Part shown: positions 25,174 through 33,682 of the stretch, piece after piece | How the letters are laid out: every line of letters starts with the position of its first letter | How positions within the stretch are numbered: the stretch's first letter is position 1 | Assembly (NCBI GenBank): GCA_018674655.1 | Contig: JABGZQ010000043.1 | Location: 1 to 51,530, forward strand | Origin: Fidelibacterota bacterium | GTDB lineage: Bacteria; Fidelibacterota; Marinisomatia; Marinisomatales; TCS55 | Direction: 5' to 3' | Length of the DNA: 51,530 bases | The notes under the pieces: generated by a model | Databases searched by the model: none | What the model saw: the letters and a program-made list of their open reading frames with translations, nothing else | What the model was told of the DNA's origin: nothing | Program-made: the position numbers and the translations under genes

Positions 25174-25911
25174 TCATCGCTTCAAGCCTGTATACTTTCG
25201 CATAGAAATGAATGGTCTCCAAAAATATGTAAGCGGATAGGTAAATGCGTGGACAAGTTTGGTAAAAGGGAAATACGCAAATAATAATAAAGCGACGACT
25301 ATATGAAGCTTATTCACAAGTGGTACCGCCTGCATTAATGATGGATCTGGTTGCAGTTTAACAACACTCCACAGCCAGGGCGCAACAGAATAAGTTACTC
25401 CGAAAACCAACTTTATTGCCGACTGATAAAGCCCAAAGAAGGCGATAAGAATCAAAAATATCAAGACTATGTAATCTTCAGCTTTGCTCATAGCCTTTAT
25501 CTGAGGGATTACAATTCTCCGTACAAAGGCCCAGACAAGACCAAACAATAAGAGGATGCCGCCAAACATTCCAACCCATCGGAAAAAGTCTACCCAGGCT
25601 ATAAGACTGAGCACGCCACCAACAACACCTACTAAATGTGTTACGAACAACGTAATGATTCCCCAATGGAGGCATAGTGCTGCAGGACCTATGGATGCAC
25701 GACCAAAAAAGCCTGTAGATCTTGTGGTCCATAGAAAATCGCCCCGAGCGGTCCGATCCATCTTTCTGAAGGTGCCTTTAAACCCAAAAAAAAGACGATA
25801 TAGTGTTCCGCCGAACAAAAGTAAAATTGAGATGTAGGGAAGACCGATAAAAAAGAAATCGTTAAATATAGCAAAAAGATTTTCAAGCATAGCAAAAAGA
25901 TTATCAAGCAT
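25174..25911 (-). CDS. narI: Respiratory nitrate reductase gamma subunit (cytochrome b)
   Basis: A 245-residue di-haem b membrane subunit that takes electrons from quinol. Five helices are seen. The haem ligands are H82 and H92 (LHWGIITLFVTH, spacing 10) and H203 and H221 (spacing 18), the same spacings as the four ligands of E. coli NarI. The first ATG overlaps the narJ stop by 8 bases and has GAAGGA upstream. The first 21 bases are tandemly duplicated, adding seven residues and a second in-frame ATG at 25890. Part of the cytc-narGHJI operon. Confidence 0.94.
   Translation of the reverse strand: MLDNLFAMLENLFAIFNDFFFIGLPYISILLLFGGTLYRLFFGFKGTFRKMDRTARGDFLWTTRSTGFFGRASIGPAALCLHWGIITLFVTHLVGVVGGVLSLIAWVDFFRWVGMFGGILLLFGLVWAFVRRIVIPQIKAMSKAEDYIVLIFLILIAFFGLYQSAIKLVFGVTYSVAPWLWSVVKLQPDPSLMQAVPLVNKLHIVVALLLFAYFPFTKLVHAFTYPLTYFWRPFISMRKYTGLKR
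25870..25911 (-). repeat. 21-bp tandem duplication at the narI start
   Basis: Positions 25891-25911 and 25870-25890 are identical except for one base; on the coding strand both units start with ATGCTTGA and end in AATCTTTTTGCT. Each unit encodes MLxNLFA. The result is two in-frame start codons 21 bases apart, only the first of which overlaps narJ. Confidence 0.9.
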
Positions 25912-26536
25912 AACTGCATCCTTCTTCTTTTGGTTTTGATTGTTGTGTTGGTAGTGCTTGTGTTTTCAGATCGAGATCTATGACCTTTTCCAATGCACCC
26001 AACAGATGGAAGTAGGGTGTTTCCAATTCTTCCAATCGAGAGCGTATCGGAGGCATGAAGGGCAACATATACTCATCAATAAATTTTCCTCTTATAGGAT
26101 CGTCTTTCGATTCAGCAGTCAGCGAAAGGAAATCTACCATTAGTGGCAGATAATCCGGCAACTCTCCACCATTAATTGACTGTCCAAAATGCCTGTAGAT
26201 TCCAATTAGCTCTATCATGTATTCGTTTCTATCGGAAACGGCAGCATTGGCACAGGTCTGCGGTTCATCAAACGTATGACTTCCAAGATAGAGAGGACAT
26301 TTGGGCTGGAGCTCAAACAGGTCGACATAGTCCTCATCGGAGATGGTCTCTTCCTTTAGAAAAATGGAAAGCAGCTTTGCACTCTCCTTATCGACGGTCT
26401 CCAATCCTGCAAGCACTCGATCAGCATCTTTTTTGGTTTTCGCCTTCTCCGTATCCACTTCAGGTGGACTGCACCACAACTCGCCGATGAGCGCGTAAAC
26501 ATCTTTAACTACTTGATTTCCATTTCCGTTATTCAT
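25904..26536 (-). CDS. narJ: Nitrate reductase assembly chaperone
   Basis: A 210-residue NarJ/TorD-type all-helical chaperone that inserts the molybdenum cofactor and [4Fe-4S] FS0 into NarG and holds the complex before membrane docking. Family marks are YVDLFELQPKCPLYLGSHTF (70-89) and GGELPDYLPLMVDFLS (near 127-142). It overlaps narH by 8 bases and narI by 8 bases, the usual operon order. The C-terminal tail is Lys/Pro/Gln-rich and variable. Confidence 0.9.
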   Translation of the reverse strand: MNNGNGNQVVKDVYALIGELWCSPPEVDTEKAKTKKDADRVLAGLETVDKESAKLLSIFLKEETISDEDYVDLFELQPKCPLYLGSHTFDEPQTCANAAVSDRNEYMIELIGIYRHFGQSINGGELPDYLPLMVDFLSLTAESKDDPIRGKFIDEYMLPFMPPIRSRLEELETPYFHLLGALEKVIDLDLKTQALPTQQSKPKEEGCSYA

Positions 26537-28097
26537 AGTCTTTTGAATCAGTATGATACGATTTGAAGTAGCTCTTTCTTCTCTTCATTGGCGACCAGGG
26601 ATTCATCTTATCAAAGCCTGCGAGGCCACGCTCGGTATACGGACTCATCTCGGCATTTTCACGCTTTGTAGTCGGTAGAACAAAGCGTTCATTGTAGAAG
26701 GCAAGTGATAATGCCCGCACCATTTCTTTTGCATCCTCTTCGGTCAACCCCACCTGTTTGAGTACATCCAGATTTGGCTTTTTTTCCACCCTCAGGCTTC
26801 TCTCGTGGTGCCTTACCGCAAGCTGACGCAGAAGTGCCGTTTTCACTACTTGTTCGTTCCCGGCTCCAAACATACTGGCGAGGTAGGTGATGGGGAGACG
26901 GAATTTGTCTAATTCATCCAGACCGACAAGCGGGCCATTTTCCGGCTTCGTCATGTCAAACACATCTGTGTCTAAAGGAGTGTTCTTTCCTGTGCTGGTG
27001 GTGATAGGGGCCAACGGCGGAATATAGAACAGGGAAGGAAGAGTTCTGAATTCAGGGTGTAGTGGCAGCGCTAATTCCCACTTTTTGACTATTTTGTAAA
27101 TGGGTGAGCGTTGCGCTGCGTCAATCCAATCATCACCGAGGCCTTCTTTCTTCGCCGCTTCGATCACACTGGGATCAAACGGGTCCAGAATGGCCTCTCT
27201 ATGCTTCGTCACTAAGTCCTGATCATCTGCCAAAGTCACTTCATTTACCATGTCCATATCGTAAAGAAGGACTCCAAATGAGCGGATTTTCCCCACACAG
27301 GAATGAAAGCAGACCGGAGGCAGACCGGATTCAACTCTCGGGTAGCAGAGAATACACTTTTCCATCTTTCCGCTGACCCAATTGTAATAGGGTTTTTTGT
27401 AGGGGCAGGAAGAGATGCAGTAGCGCCAGTTTCGGCATCTGTCTTGATCAATGAGAACAATGCCGTCTTCTTCCCGCTTGTAAGCGGCGCCGGATGGACA
27501 GGCACCGACACAAGCGGGATTGAGACAATGATTGCATATACGGGGAAGATAAAAATAGAATATATCTCTGAATTTAAGGAATGCTTCTTTCTCCGCTTCG
27601 TTCATATCCTTAAAATTGATGTCGTACTTTCCGGTAACGTGGGCACCGCCAGCGTTGTCTTCCCAGTTTACACCCCAATTGATGGGGACATCTTCCTCTT
27701 CGGTTACCATGGATTTGGGTGATGCAACCGGCTGCTGTTCAGTTTGCTCTGAATTGTGGAGATCATCGTAACTGAAAGTATATACGTCACCGTCTCCGTA
27801 ATAATCCTTCATTTCAGGTGTGTGCGGATTGAAGAAGAGATTGGACAGCATATAGGCTTTACTGCCATAGCGAAGCTGCAGCTTACCATTCTTTTTAATC
27901 CATCCTCCTTTCCACATTTCCTGATTTTCCCACTGTTTTGGATAGCCGATACCCGGCTTTGTCTCCACATTGTTCCACCACATATATTCGGCGCCTTCCC
28001 GATTCGTCCATACATTCTTGCAGGCGACCGTACAGGTGTTGCAACCAATGCACTTTTCCAGGTTGAACGTCATACTCATTTGTGACTTTACTCGCAT
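26529..28097 (-). CDS. narH: Respiratory nitrate reductase beta subunit
   Basis: A 522-residue iron-sulfur subunit passing electrons from NarI to NarG. All four cluster motifs are present: C16, C19, C22, C26 (CIGCNTCTVAC); C188, C191, C196, C200 (CNHCLNPACVGAC); C221-x2-W224-x2-C227 with C231, where Trp replaces one Cys as in the [3Fe-4S] site of E. coli NarH; and C248, C251, C263, C267. PSGAAYKREEDGIVLIDQD (201-219) is nearly invariant in the family. The gene begins 9 bases after narG, with GGAAGGATAGG spanning the narG stop. Confidence 0.96.
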   Translation of the reverse strand: MRVKSQMSMTFNLEKCIGCNTCTVACKNVWTNREGAEYMWWNNVETKPGIGYPKQWENQEMWKGGWIKKNGKLQLRYGSKAYMLSNLFFNPHTPEMKDYYGDGDVYTFSYDDLHNSEQTEQQPVASPKSMVTEEEDVPINWGVNWEDNAGGAHVTGKYDINFKDMNEAEKEAFLKFRDIFYFYLPRICNHCLNPACVGACPSGAAYKREEDGIVLIDQDRCRNWRYCISSCPYKKPYYNWVSGKMEKCILCYPRVESGLPPVCFHSCVGKIRSFGVLLYDMDMVNEVTLADDQDLVTKHREAILDPFDPSVIEAAKKEGLGDDWIDAAQRSPIYKIVKKWELALPLHPEFRTLPSLFYIPPLAPITTSTGKNTPLDTDVFDMTKPENGPLVGLDELDKFRLPITYLASMFGAGNEQVVKTALLRQLAVRHHERSLRVEKKPNLDVLKQVGLTEEDAKEMVRALSLAFYNERFVLPTTKRENAEMSPYTERGLAGFDKMNPWSPMKRRKSYFKSYHTDSKDYE

Positions 28098-28106
28098 ATT
28101 GTTTAC

Positions 28107-31100
28107 CTATCCTTCCGGTAGCTTGTGCAGTTCACTTTCCTTGTAGACCGGCTTCCCATCATCACCAAGCGGCATTTTTCGGATGATGACCCCATGGTCC
28201 CTCTCTGAGGGGCTTGTCCCCCAGTAGTTGGTGTAATACGAAAATTGGGCGTATCCGCCAATCATAGTGTGAGGATTCATCAAAATTCTCGTTGTTGCGT
28301 TGTTGTTTCCTCCCCGCAGATCGGAGAGTTTATTCTTCTTGGCAAGAGGAGAGAAAGGAACATTTATGTGCCTTTCGACTTGGTGGTAAGTAATGGCCAT
28401 ATTCCTCGGTACCTGATGGCTTACCACTGCTCTTACCACTTCAATGCCGTTCTCGCAGAACATTTCCACCCAGTCGTTATCTTTCACCTCAATCTCATCA
28501 GCATCATCGGGATTCAGCCATACGGTAGGACCTCCGCGAGACATGTGCATCATGGGCCAATGGTCCCTAAAAGAGCTGTGTATTTGCCACTTGCCGTGTG
28601 GCGTAATAAAGCGGAATACCTTTGACTTTGGACCGGCCTTATCAAGATTGATATCTCCAATAGCCACCATGTCCAACGGCGGTTTATTGGTGGGTAGCGC
28701 TTCTCCCAGTTCTCTGATTCCCTGATGGTCGTAGTAAATCTCTTGCCTGCCCGAAAGGGTGTGCCACGGCTTCAGCCGTTCCACATTCATCGTAAACGGA
28801 CCAAAAGTCCTCTGTTTGCCATCTTTATCTGCCAATACAGCACTCCACTGTGGTGTGGTGTGAATTCTTCTCGGCTGTGAAATGATGTCCTTGTAATGAA
28901 CCTTCCTGTCTTTGACTCCTTCAACCATGTCGGCGAGTGGAAGCCCCACTTTCTTTTCCATTTCCTTGAAAAACATAGACGACAGTCGACCATTGAGTTC
29001 AGGAGAGATCTGAAGAATGACCTCGCATGCCTGTTCCGGTTTTTCAAAATATACTCGTCCGTTCTTGACATCTAATGCTTCATTGTTCTTGAGTTCTTCT
29101 TCAACGATGGGCGTCAGGTCAGTGTACTGTCCTTTGGAGCCATAGCCTTTTGGCTGGCTGACGAGCGGGCCTAACGAAACTAACTTTTCGTAAACATTGG
29201 TGTAATCCCTCTCCACAATAGCAATACTGGGAAAAGATTTGCCGGCGACAGCTTCTGTGTCTCCGTTTCGCCAGTCCTTTACTTCTCCCAAAGGTTGAGC
29301 AAGCATACCAGGACTATCCATCCAGGTGGCGTTCATCACAACATCTTTTATGGGGTCCGGGAGGTGCTTCTTTGCCAATTTTTCGAACTGCTTGGCGATT
29401 ATTTTGAAGGAATCCCAATCGTGTTTTGCTTCCCACGGCGGCTGCGTTGCAGGCGTCAGTGGGTGAACAAAAGTGTGCATGTCGCCAAAGGTGACATCAT
29501 ATTTCTCATACCAGAATGCAGCCGGTAGGACCACATCGGAATAGTTGGCAGTGGAATCCATTCGAATGTTGAGATTCACCAGAAAATCTAGTTTCCCCAT
29601 TGGAGAATCTTCTTTCCATTCGATTTCATTCACCAGGTCTTTTGCCGGTTCTTCGTCCCACATCACATTATTGTGCGTCCCGAGCCAGTGCTTGAGCGAT
29701 ATTTCATGCCCCCGCATACTGGTTCCAATGAGGTTTCCACGGTACACGGTGACCATCTTCAGTTGATTCTCGGGAGCATCCACATCATGGATGGCAAAAT
29801 TGTATGTGCCATCCTTAAATTGCTCCAGCACCCAGTCTTTCACTTCATCATCGGTCTTGCACCCGGCGGCGACAGCTTCCTTGTAGATCTCTAGCGAATT
29901 CTTCTTGTCAATTTGTGGGAAGAAAGGCAGCCATCCCAATCTGACGGCAAGTGCATTCATATCGGCAGCGTGGTTGAATTTTGGAAGCTTCTTGGCTCCC
30001 GTTGCCCACTGGGTATCAAGAGACATGTTGTCGTATCGCCATTGACCGGTTTGGAAATACCACAGCGAGGTGGAATTCATGAGCCGCGGAGGCCTTTGCC
30101 AATCGAGGGCGCCACTCATATTCACAAATGCAGCATTCAGACGAGTGTGTTGGGTGCCGACGTAATGGTTAAAATTACCCCCGTTCACCCCGTTGCAGCC
30201 GCAAAGAGCAAGCATTACCGCCTCGTTGCGGTAATATAAGGATGCGCCATGATAGAAGTGCTGAATTCCCGGACCTGTGATAAAGAGTGATTTACCCTTT
30301 GTCTTTTCGGCATTTTCCGCAAATTCCTTTCCAATTTGAATAGCAAGGTCTCTACCCACACCCGTATGTGATTCTTGCCAGGCAGGAGTATAGGGCTTCG
30401 GGTCATTGTAGTCTTCTGGATAATCACCACCTAAACCTCTTCCTACACCTGCCTGTGCCATGGTGAGGTCGAAAGCGGTAGTGACGAGCAGCTCTTTGCC
30501 ATCTTTTGTTTTGACTTTTCTGGCGGGAACTGAACGTAGAATTTCTTTTGCATTTTGCCCCTTACCTTCAGTTTTGCCTATGAAGATACTGAAAGTATCG
30601 CTGAAGTCACTGAACGAGACCGATGCCTCCTGGTCATCATTCCCGAGCAAGGTGAGAAGCGGATCGAAGTCTTCTTTGGTGACAGCATTCTTGAGCTGTA
30701 GGTTCCAGTTGCCGGTCGGTTTCTCCTCCCATCTGAAACCGATGGAACCGGTGGGAACGTGGAGCTTCCCATCACCATCGGTCATGATGAGCTTCCAATC
30801 GGCGTTTTCCTCGTTGGCGTATTCTGTAATATCAGACGCACGCAGGAAGCGCCCCATCTGGTATTTGTCGCCATCTTTATCCAGAACCACCAGAAAAGGT
30901 AGGTTGGTGTATTGCTTTGAATACTCGGTGAAATATGGCGTTTCCTTATCGACATAGAACTCTTTCAGGATGACATGGATACATGCCATGAGGAAGGCAC
31001 CATCACTGCCGGGAACGAGCGGAACCCATGTATCAGCATATTTGGTTACGTCCGAATAGTTGGGTGACATTACCACGATCTTTGAGCCGCGATATTTTGC

Positions 31101-31853
31101 TTCCGAAAGGAAATGACTGTCAGCCGTCCGGGTCATATTTATATTTGAACCAGCGACAATCCAGTAAGTGCCAAGATACCAGTCGGAACTCTCACAATTT
31201 TCCGTCTGGTCTCCGAACATGCTGGATGAAACATGTGGAAGGTCATGATACCACTCGTAATAGCTGCAGTAGATGCCGCCCAGTATATTGTTATACCTAT
31301 GCCCTGAAATGAAGCTGAGCAAACTCATGGCAGGGATGGGTGAGAAATTGGCCATGTGATCGGGTCCATACTTTTTGATAGTGTGAATCTGGCCTGCTGC
31401 GACTAGTTCAGTCGCTTGGTCCCAACTTACTCTCTTCCAACCCCCTTTGCCTCTTGCAGATTTGTATATCTTTGACTTCTCTTTATCTTCAACGACGCTT
31501 CCGTATGCTTCAACAGCATCTTTGCCACTGTTGAGTTCTTCGGTGTAAAAATCCCACAGCGCTTTGCGTACGTAAGGAAACTTGGGCCTTAGGGGGCTGT
31601 AAGGATACCAAGAAGCCGTGACGCCTCTCTGGCAACCTCTGGGTTCAACATTCGGGATATCAGGATCGATTTGCGGATAGTCCGTCTTTTGAAGTTCCCA
31701 GCAAATGAGCCCATCTTTGACGAAGACCTCCCAACTGCAGGCCATGGAACAGTTCACGCCGTGACCTGTTCGCACGCTGTAGTCGTAGCTCCATCGCTTA
31801 CGGTAGAATTCTTCCCATGACCTTGAATCTTTTGTCTCTTTAAACCATTTCAT
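28107..31853 (-). CDS. narG: Respiratory nitrate reductase alpha subunit
   Basis: A 1248-residue molybdenum bis-MGD catalytic subunit reducing nitrate to nitrite. FS0 ligands are H31, C35, C39 and C74 (GHGVNCSMAC...PRGCQRG), with the spacing of E. coli NarG. The molybdenum Asp is D204 in YYEWYHDLP. FSPIPAMSLLSFISG (170-184) and VAGSNINMTRT are further family matches. There is no twin-arginine signal, so the subunit should face the cytoplasm as in E. coli. Its ATG shares one base with the stop of the cytochrome c gene. The coding region is richer in G+C (about 50-53% in sampled lines) than the flanks. Confidence 0.97.
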   Translation of the reverse strand: MKWFKETKDSRSWEEFYRKRWSYDYSVRTGHGVNCSMACSWEVFVKDGLICWELQKTDYPQIDPDIPNVEPRGCQRGVTASWYPYSPLRPKFPYVRKALWDFYTEELNSGKDAVEAYGSVVEDKEKSKIYKSARGKGGWKRVSWDQATELVAAGQIHTIKKYGPDHMANFSPIPAMSLLSFISGHRYNNILGGIYCSYYEWYHDLPHVSSSMFGDQTENCESSDWYLGTYWIVAGSNINMTRTADSHFLSEAKYRGSKIVVMSPNYSDVTKYADTWVPLVPGSDGAFLMACIHVILKEFYVDKETPYFTEYSKQYTNLPFLVVLDKDGDKYQMGRFLRASDITEYANEENADWKLIMTDGDGKLHVPTGSIGFRWEEKPTGNWNLQLKNAVTKEDFDPLLTLLGNDDQEASVSFSDFSDTFSIFIGKTEGKGQNAKEILRSVPARKVKTKDGKELLVTTAFDLTMAQAGVGRGLGGDYPEDYNDPKPYTPAWQESHTGVGRDLAIQIGKEFAENAEKTKGKSLFITGPGIQHFYHGASLYYRNEAVMLALCGCNGVNGGNFNHYVGTQHTRLNAAFVNMSGALDWQRPPRLMNSTSLWYFQTGQWRYDNMSLDTQWATGAKKLPKFNHAADMNALAVRLGWLPFFPQIDKKNSLEIYKEAVAAGCKTDDEVKDWVLEQFKDGTYNFAIHDVDAPENQLKMVTVYRGNLIGTSMRGHEISLKHWLGTHNNVMWDEEPAKDLVNEIEWKEDSPMGKLDFLVNLNIRMDSTANYSDVVLPAAFWYEKYDVTFGDMHTFVHPLTPATQPPWEAKHDWDSFKIIAKQFEKLAKKHLPDPIKDVVMNATWMDSPGMLAQPLGEVKDWRNGDTEAVAGKSFPSIAIVERDYTNVYEKLVSLGPLVSQPKGYGSKGQYTDLTPIVEEELKNNEALDVKNGRVYFEKPEQACEVILQISPELNGRLSSMFFKEMEKKVGLPLADMVEGVKDRKVHYKDIISQPRRIHTTPQWSAVLADKDGKQRTFGPFTMNVERLKPWHTLSGRQEIYYDHQGIRELGEALPTNKPPLDMVAIGDINLDKAGPKSKVFRFITPHGKWQIHSSFRDHWPMMHMSRGGPTVWLNPDDADEIEVKDNDWVEMFCENGIEVVRAVVSHQVPRNMAITYHQVERHINVPFSPLAKKNKLSDLRGGNNNATTRILMNPHTMIGGYAQFSYYTNYWGTSPSERDHGVIIRKMPLGDDGKPVYKESELHKLPEG

Positions 31854-33052
31854 TATTTAAACTCCATATTCTTTTTTCCTGCGATAAGTCCCGTTAAAGT
31901 GAGCAAAACTACCCCCAATAAACCTATAAGAATTGTAAGAGTGTAGTGTGATAACACTTTAGCAGTCACTACTTGAACCTCATCGGGCTGCTGCATGCTT
32001 ATTAGAAAAGCCAATACATGGCCTCGCTCTTCCTCGGTAAGTGGACGAGGATGGTAAAGTGGTCCCATTGTTGGGAAAGGTATTGTCTCAAGGAAGATGG
32101 AAAGACCATACTCTTTAAACTTTTGATGTGCGATGGTCAGGTCGGGACCCCAAGGACCACCGCCAGAGGTTATCGCTTTTTCGCCCATTACGCTATGACA
32201 ACCCATGCAAGGTGGTCCACCATTTTCGAATGGTTTTACACCCATGACTAGATCTTTGCCAATATCGGAATCCCCTTCAACTGTCTCCGAAGATTCCTCT
32301 CCCCAGTCATCACTATCCTCATCAGACTCAGCAAGTGACAAAACATAATAGGCAAGCGCCCAGTATTGGTCAGGAGACAGTCCTTTTTCAAAAGCCGGCA
32401 TTGCTGCCCCCATCCCAACATAAATAGTTTGGTATATTTCTTCTACATTCGAACCGCCTTTCATTCTATCTGCTGGTCCTGTTAAGTCATAAGGGCGTAT
32501 GGGATCTTTCCAGTCGTCTATAAGGCTATTTGACCTCAGACCGTCACCTTGTCCATATGAGCCATGGCATGCGACACAATTATCGACATAAAGTGTTTCA
32601 CCCATGGTAAGAAGTTCATCTGTCTCGGGAGGAGGTTCCGGAAACGAAATCGCTGTTGGAGTTTTGCCTTTGAACGTATTGGTGATATCCAATTCTTTTA
32701 CATGTGCCACCAATGAATTTATTTCTTGTTCATCCAAATCTTGCTTAAATGCAGGCATCAAGGTTCCAGGTATGCCCCTGGTAATTACCCGGTTAATGTC
32801 ATCATCCGTTGGCAAACTAATTGTAGAGCGAATCTTGTACTTACCTGATGTGAAATCCCGGGGCTTAGGGTCAAGGAATTTAGCAGCGAATCCATCTCCT
32901 CTTCCTTCATCACCATGGCAGACTGAACAATATTCTTTATAAATCTTATATCCCTTAACTTGCTTTTGAGCTGGTAGAGACCATATCGTTATAGTTACTA
33001 AAATCCATTTAAGAATAATGATTCTTTTTGAATTGTAAAGCTTTTTATTCAT
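31853..33052 (-). CDS. Membrane-anchored triheme cytochrome c of the nar operon
   Basis: A 399-residue periplasmic cytochrome with a signal/anchor at residues 10-28 and a C-terminal helix (about 369-391). Three haem motifs lie in three class-I-like domains: C42-C45-H46, C159-C162-H163 and C282-C285-H286. Likely axial methionines are M99 (TLMPAF), M218 (AAMPAF) and perhaps M329. An acidic linker (about 241-265) joins the second and third domains. It is the first gene of the operon and is joined to narG by TAATG. Some nar operons (for example the narC gene of Thermus) begin with a cytochrome c, but with two haems. It probably passes electrons between quinol oxidation and NarGHI or a later nitrogen-oxide reductase. 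Confidence 0.85.
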   Translation of the reverse strand: MNKKLYNSKRIIILKWILVTITIWSLPAQKQVKGYKIYKEYCSVCHGDEGRGDGFAAKFLDPKPRDFTSGKYKIRSTISLPTDDDINRVITRGIPGTLMPAFKQDLDEQEINSLVAHVKELDITNTFKGKTPTAISFPEPPPETDELLTMGETLYVDNCVACHGSYGQGDGLRSNSLIDDWKDPIRPYDLTGPADRMKGGSNVEEIYQTIYVGMGAAMPAFEKGLSPDQYWALAYYVLSLAESDEDSDDWGEESSETVEGDSDIGKDLVMGVKPFENGGPPCMGCHSVMGEKAITSGGGPWGPDLTIAHQKFKEYGLSIFLETIPFPTMGPLYHPRPLTEEERGHVLAFLISMQQPDEVQVVTAKVLSHYTLTILIGLLGVVLLTLTGLIAGKKNMEFK

Positions 33053-33100
33053 TTTTCACTCCACAGGTATCTTTTTTTACTTGTTTGATAAGTACCCAGA

Positions 33101-33133
33101 ATAAAAAAAGCCGCATTTAATTTGCGGCTTCTT
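33101..33133 (-). terminator. Strong intrinsic terminator 48 bases upstream of the nar operon
   Basis: AAGCCGCA (33108-33115) pairs with TGCGGCTT (33123-33130). Read leftwards the stem is followed by seven T residues, the arrangement of an efficient terminator on the minus strand. It sits 48 bases before the cytochrome c start codon, so it must either end an upstream transcript or act as an attenuator in the nar leader. Confidence 0.8.
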
Positions 33134-33203
33134 AAAATCATACTAGGTATTTTCAAGTGATTCATTTACTGTCTTGATAATTCATTTATTTTGACACTAA
33201 ACA

Positions 33204-33300
33204 GATATTGGTTCTTCATATTTAGATTGTGTGCAGGCAGGGTAGATCGATATTAATTCTTCATACATATTTAGTTTTAGTATTGTGTGTAAGGTAGATC
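33204..33300. repeat. Degenerate direct repeat of about 50 bp, two units
   Basis: Unit A (33204-33248) and unit B (33249-33300) share, in the same order, GATATT, TTCTTCATA, ATTTAG, TTGTGTG and GGTAGATC, with small insertions in B. The units abut exactly. Such adjacent repeats in a promoter region can be binding sites for an activator, or part of a small RNA. Confidence 0.6.
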
Positions 33301-33579
33301 AATTATTATTAATAAATCCACTATCGTAAACTAATAAAGATAATAAGATATGCAAACCTATTTATTCTAAATAATACATTTCATCCTTATATTTTTAATA
33401 TTTTCTTGAAGATTAATAGTAAAGTTTTATACATAAATCATTGACTTGAGATTTGAAATCACCCGGTTCACTTGGTAACAAAAAGTCATTTAGTTAAAAA
33501 TTACTTAAATTTAATCACTGAAATGAAAGAAATAGGTACAGAATTGTATTAAGGATTACTATGTTGGATGAAACAAAAG

Positions 33580-33611
33580 CTCGTTTTCTATAAAAACCCT
33601 GAAAAAACGAG
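33580..33611 (-). terminator. Probable terminator for the M28 peptidase operon
   Basis: CTCGTTTT (33580-33587) and AAAACGAG (33604-33611) form an 8-pair stem with a 16-base loop. On the minus strand the stem is followed by CTTTTGTTT. It lies about 70 bases after the stop of the M28 peptidase gene and would end that operon. The long loop and interrupted T-run make it weaker than the one at 33101-33133. Confidence 0.5.
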
Positions 33612-33682
33612 ATATTTTATTATACGGTAGTATAGAGTAAGAAGTTATCTATTGAAAGGGAGATTCTATTTAAGAGATTAGG

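Larger units (their letters stand above)
33134..33682. other. Non-coding A/T-rich region upstream of the nar operon
   Basis: No convincing gene is seen in this part of the 630-bp gap (33053-33682) on either strand; only frames of about ten codons occur (for example at 33523 and 33561 on +). It holds a degenerate tandem repeat (33204-33300) and a hairpin (33580-33611). No TTGAT-N4-ATCAA FNR-type site was found by eye. Confidence 0.6.

Noticed and set aside
27303-28085. Rightward frames opposite narH of 100-140 codons
   Set aside because: Antisense to the highly conserved Cys-cluster region and without start signals; explained by biased codons of narH.
28107-31853. Periplasmic (Nxr/archaeal-type) nitrate reductase or nitrite oxidoreductase
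   Set aside because: No Tat signal at the NarG N-terminus and strong matching order of motifs with the cytoplasmic E. coli-type enzyme; reverse function cannot be fully excluded.
21507-33052. tRNA-Asn next to the nar locus as the attachment site of a genomic island
   Set aside because: No second copy of the tRNA 3' end, no integrase and no mobility gene were found through 33.7 kb; the G+C step covers only narGHJ, not the whole interval.
33053-33682. FNR/Dnr-type binding site (TTGAT-N4-ATCAA) for nar control
   Set aside because: Isolated TTGAT or ATCAA half-sites occur but no pair at the right spacing was found.
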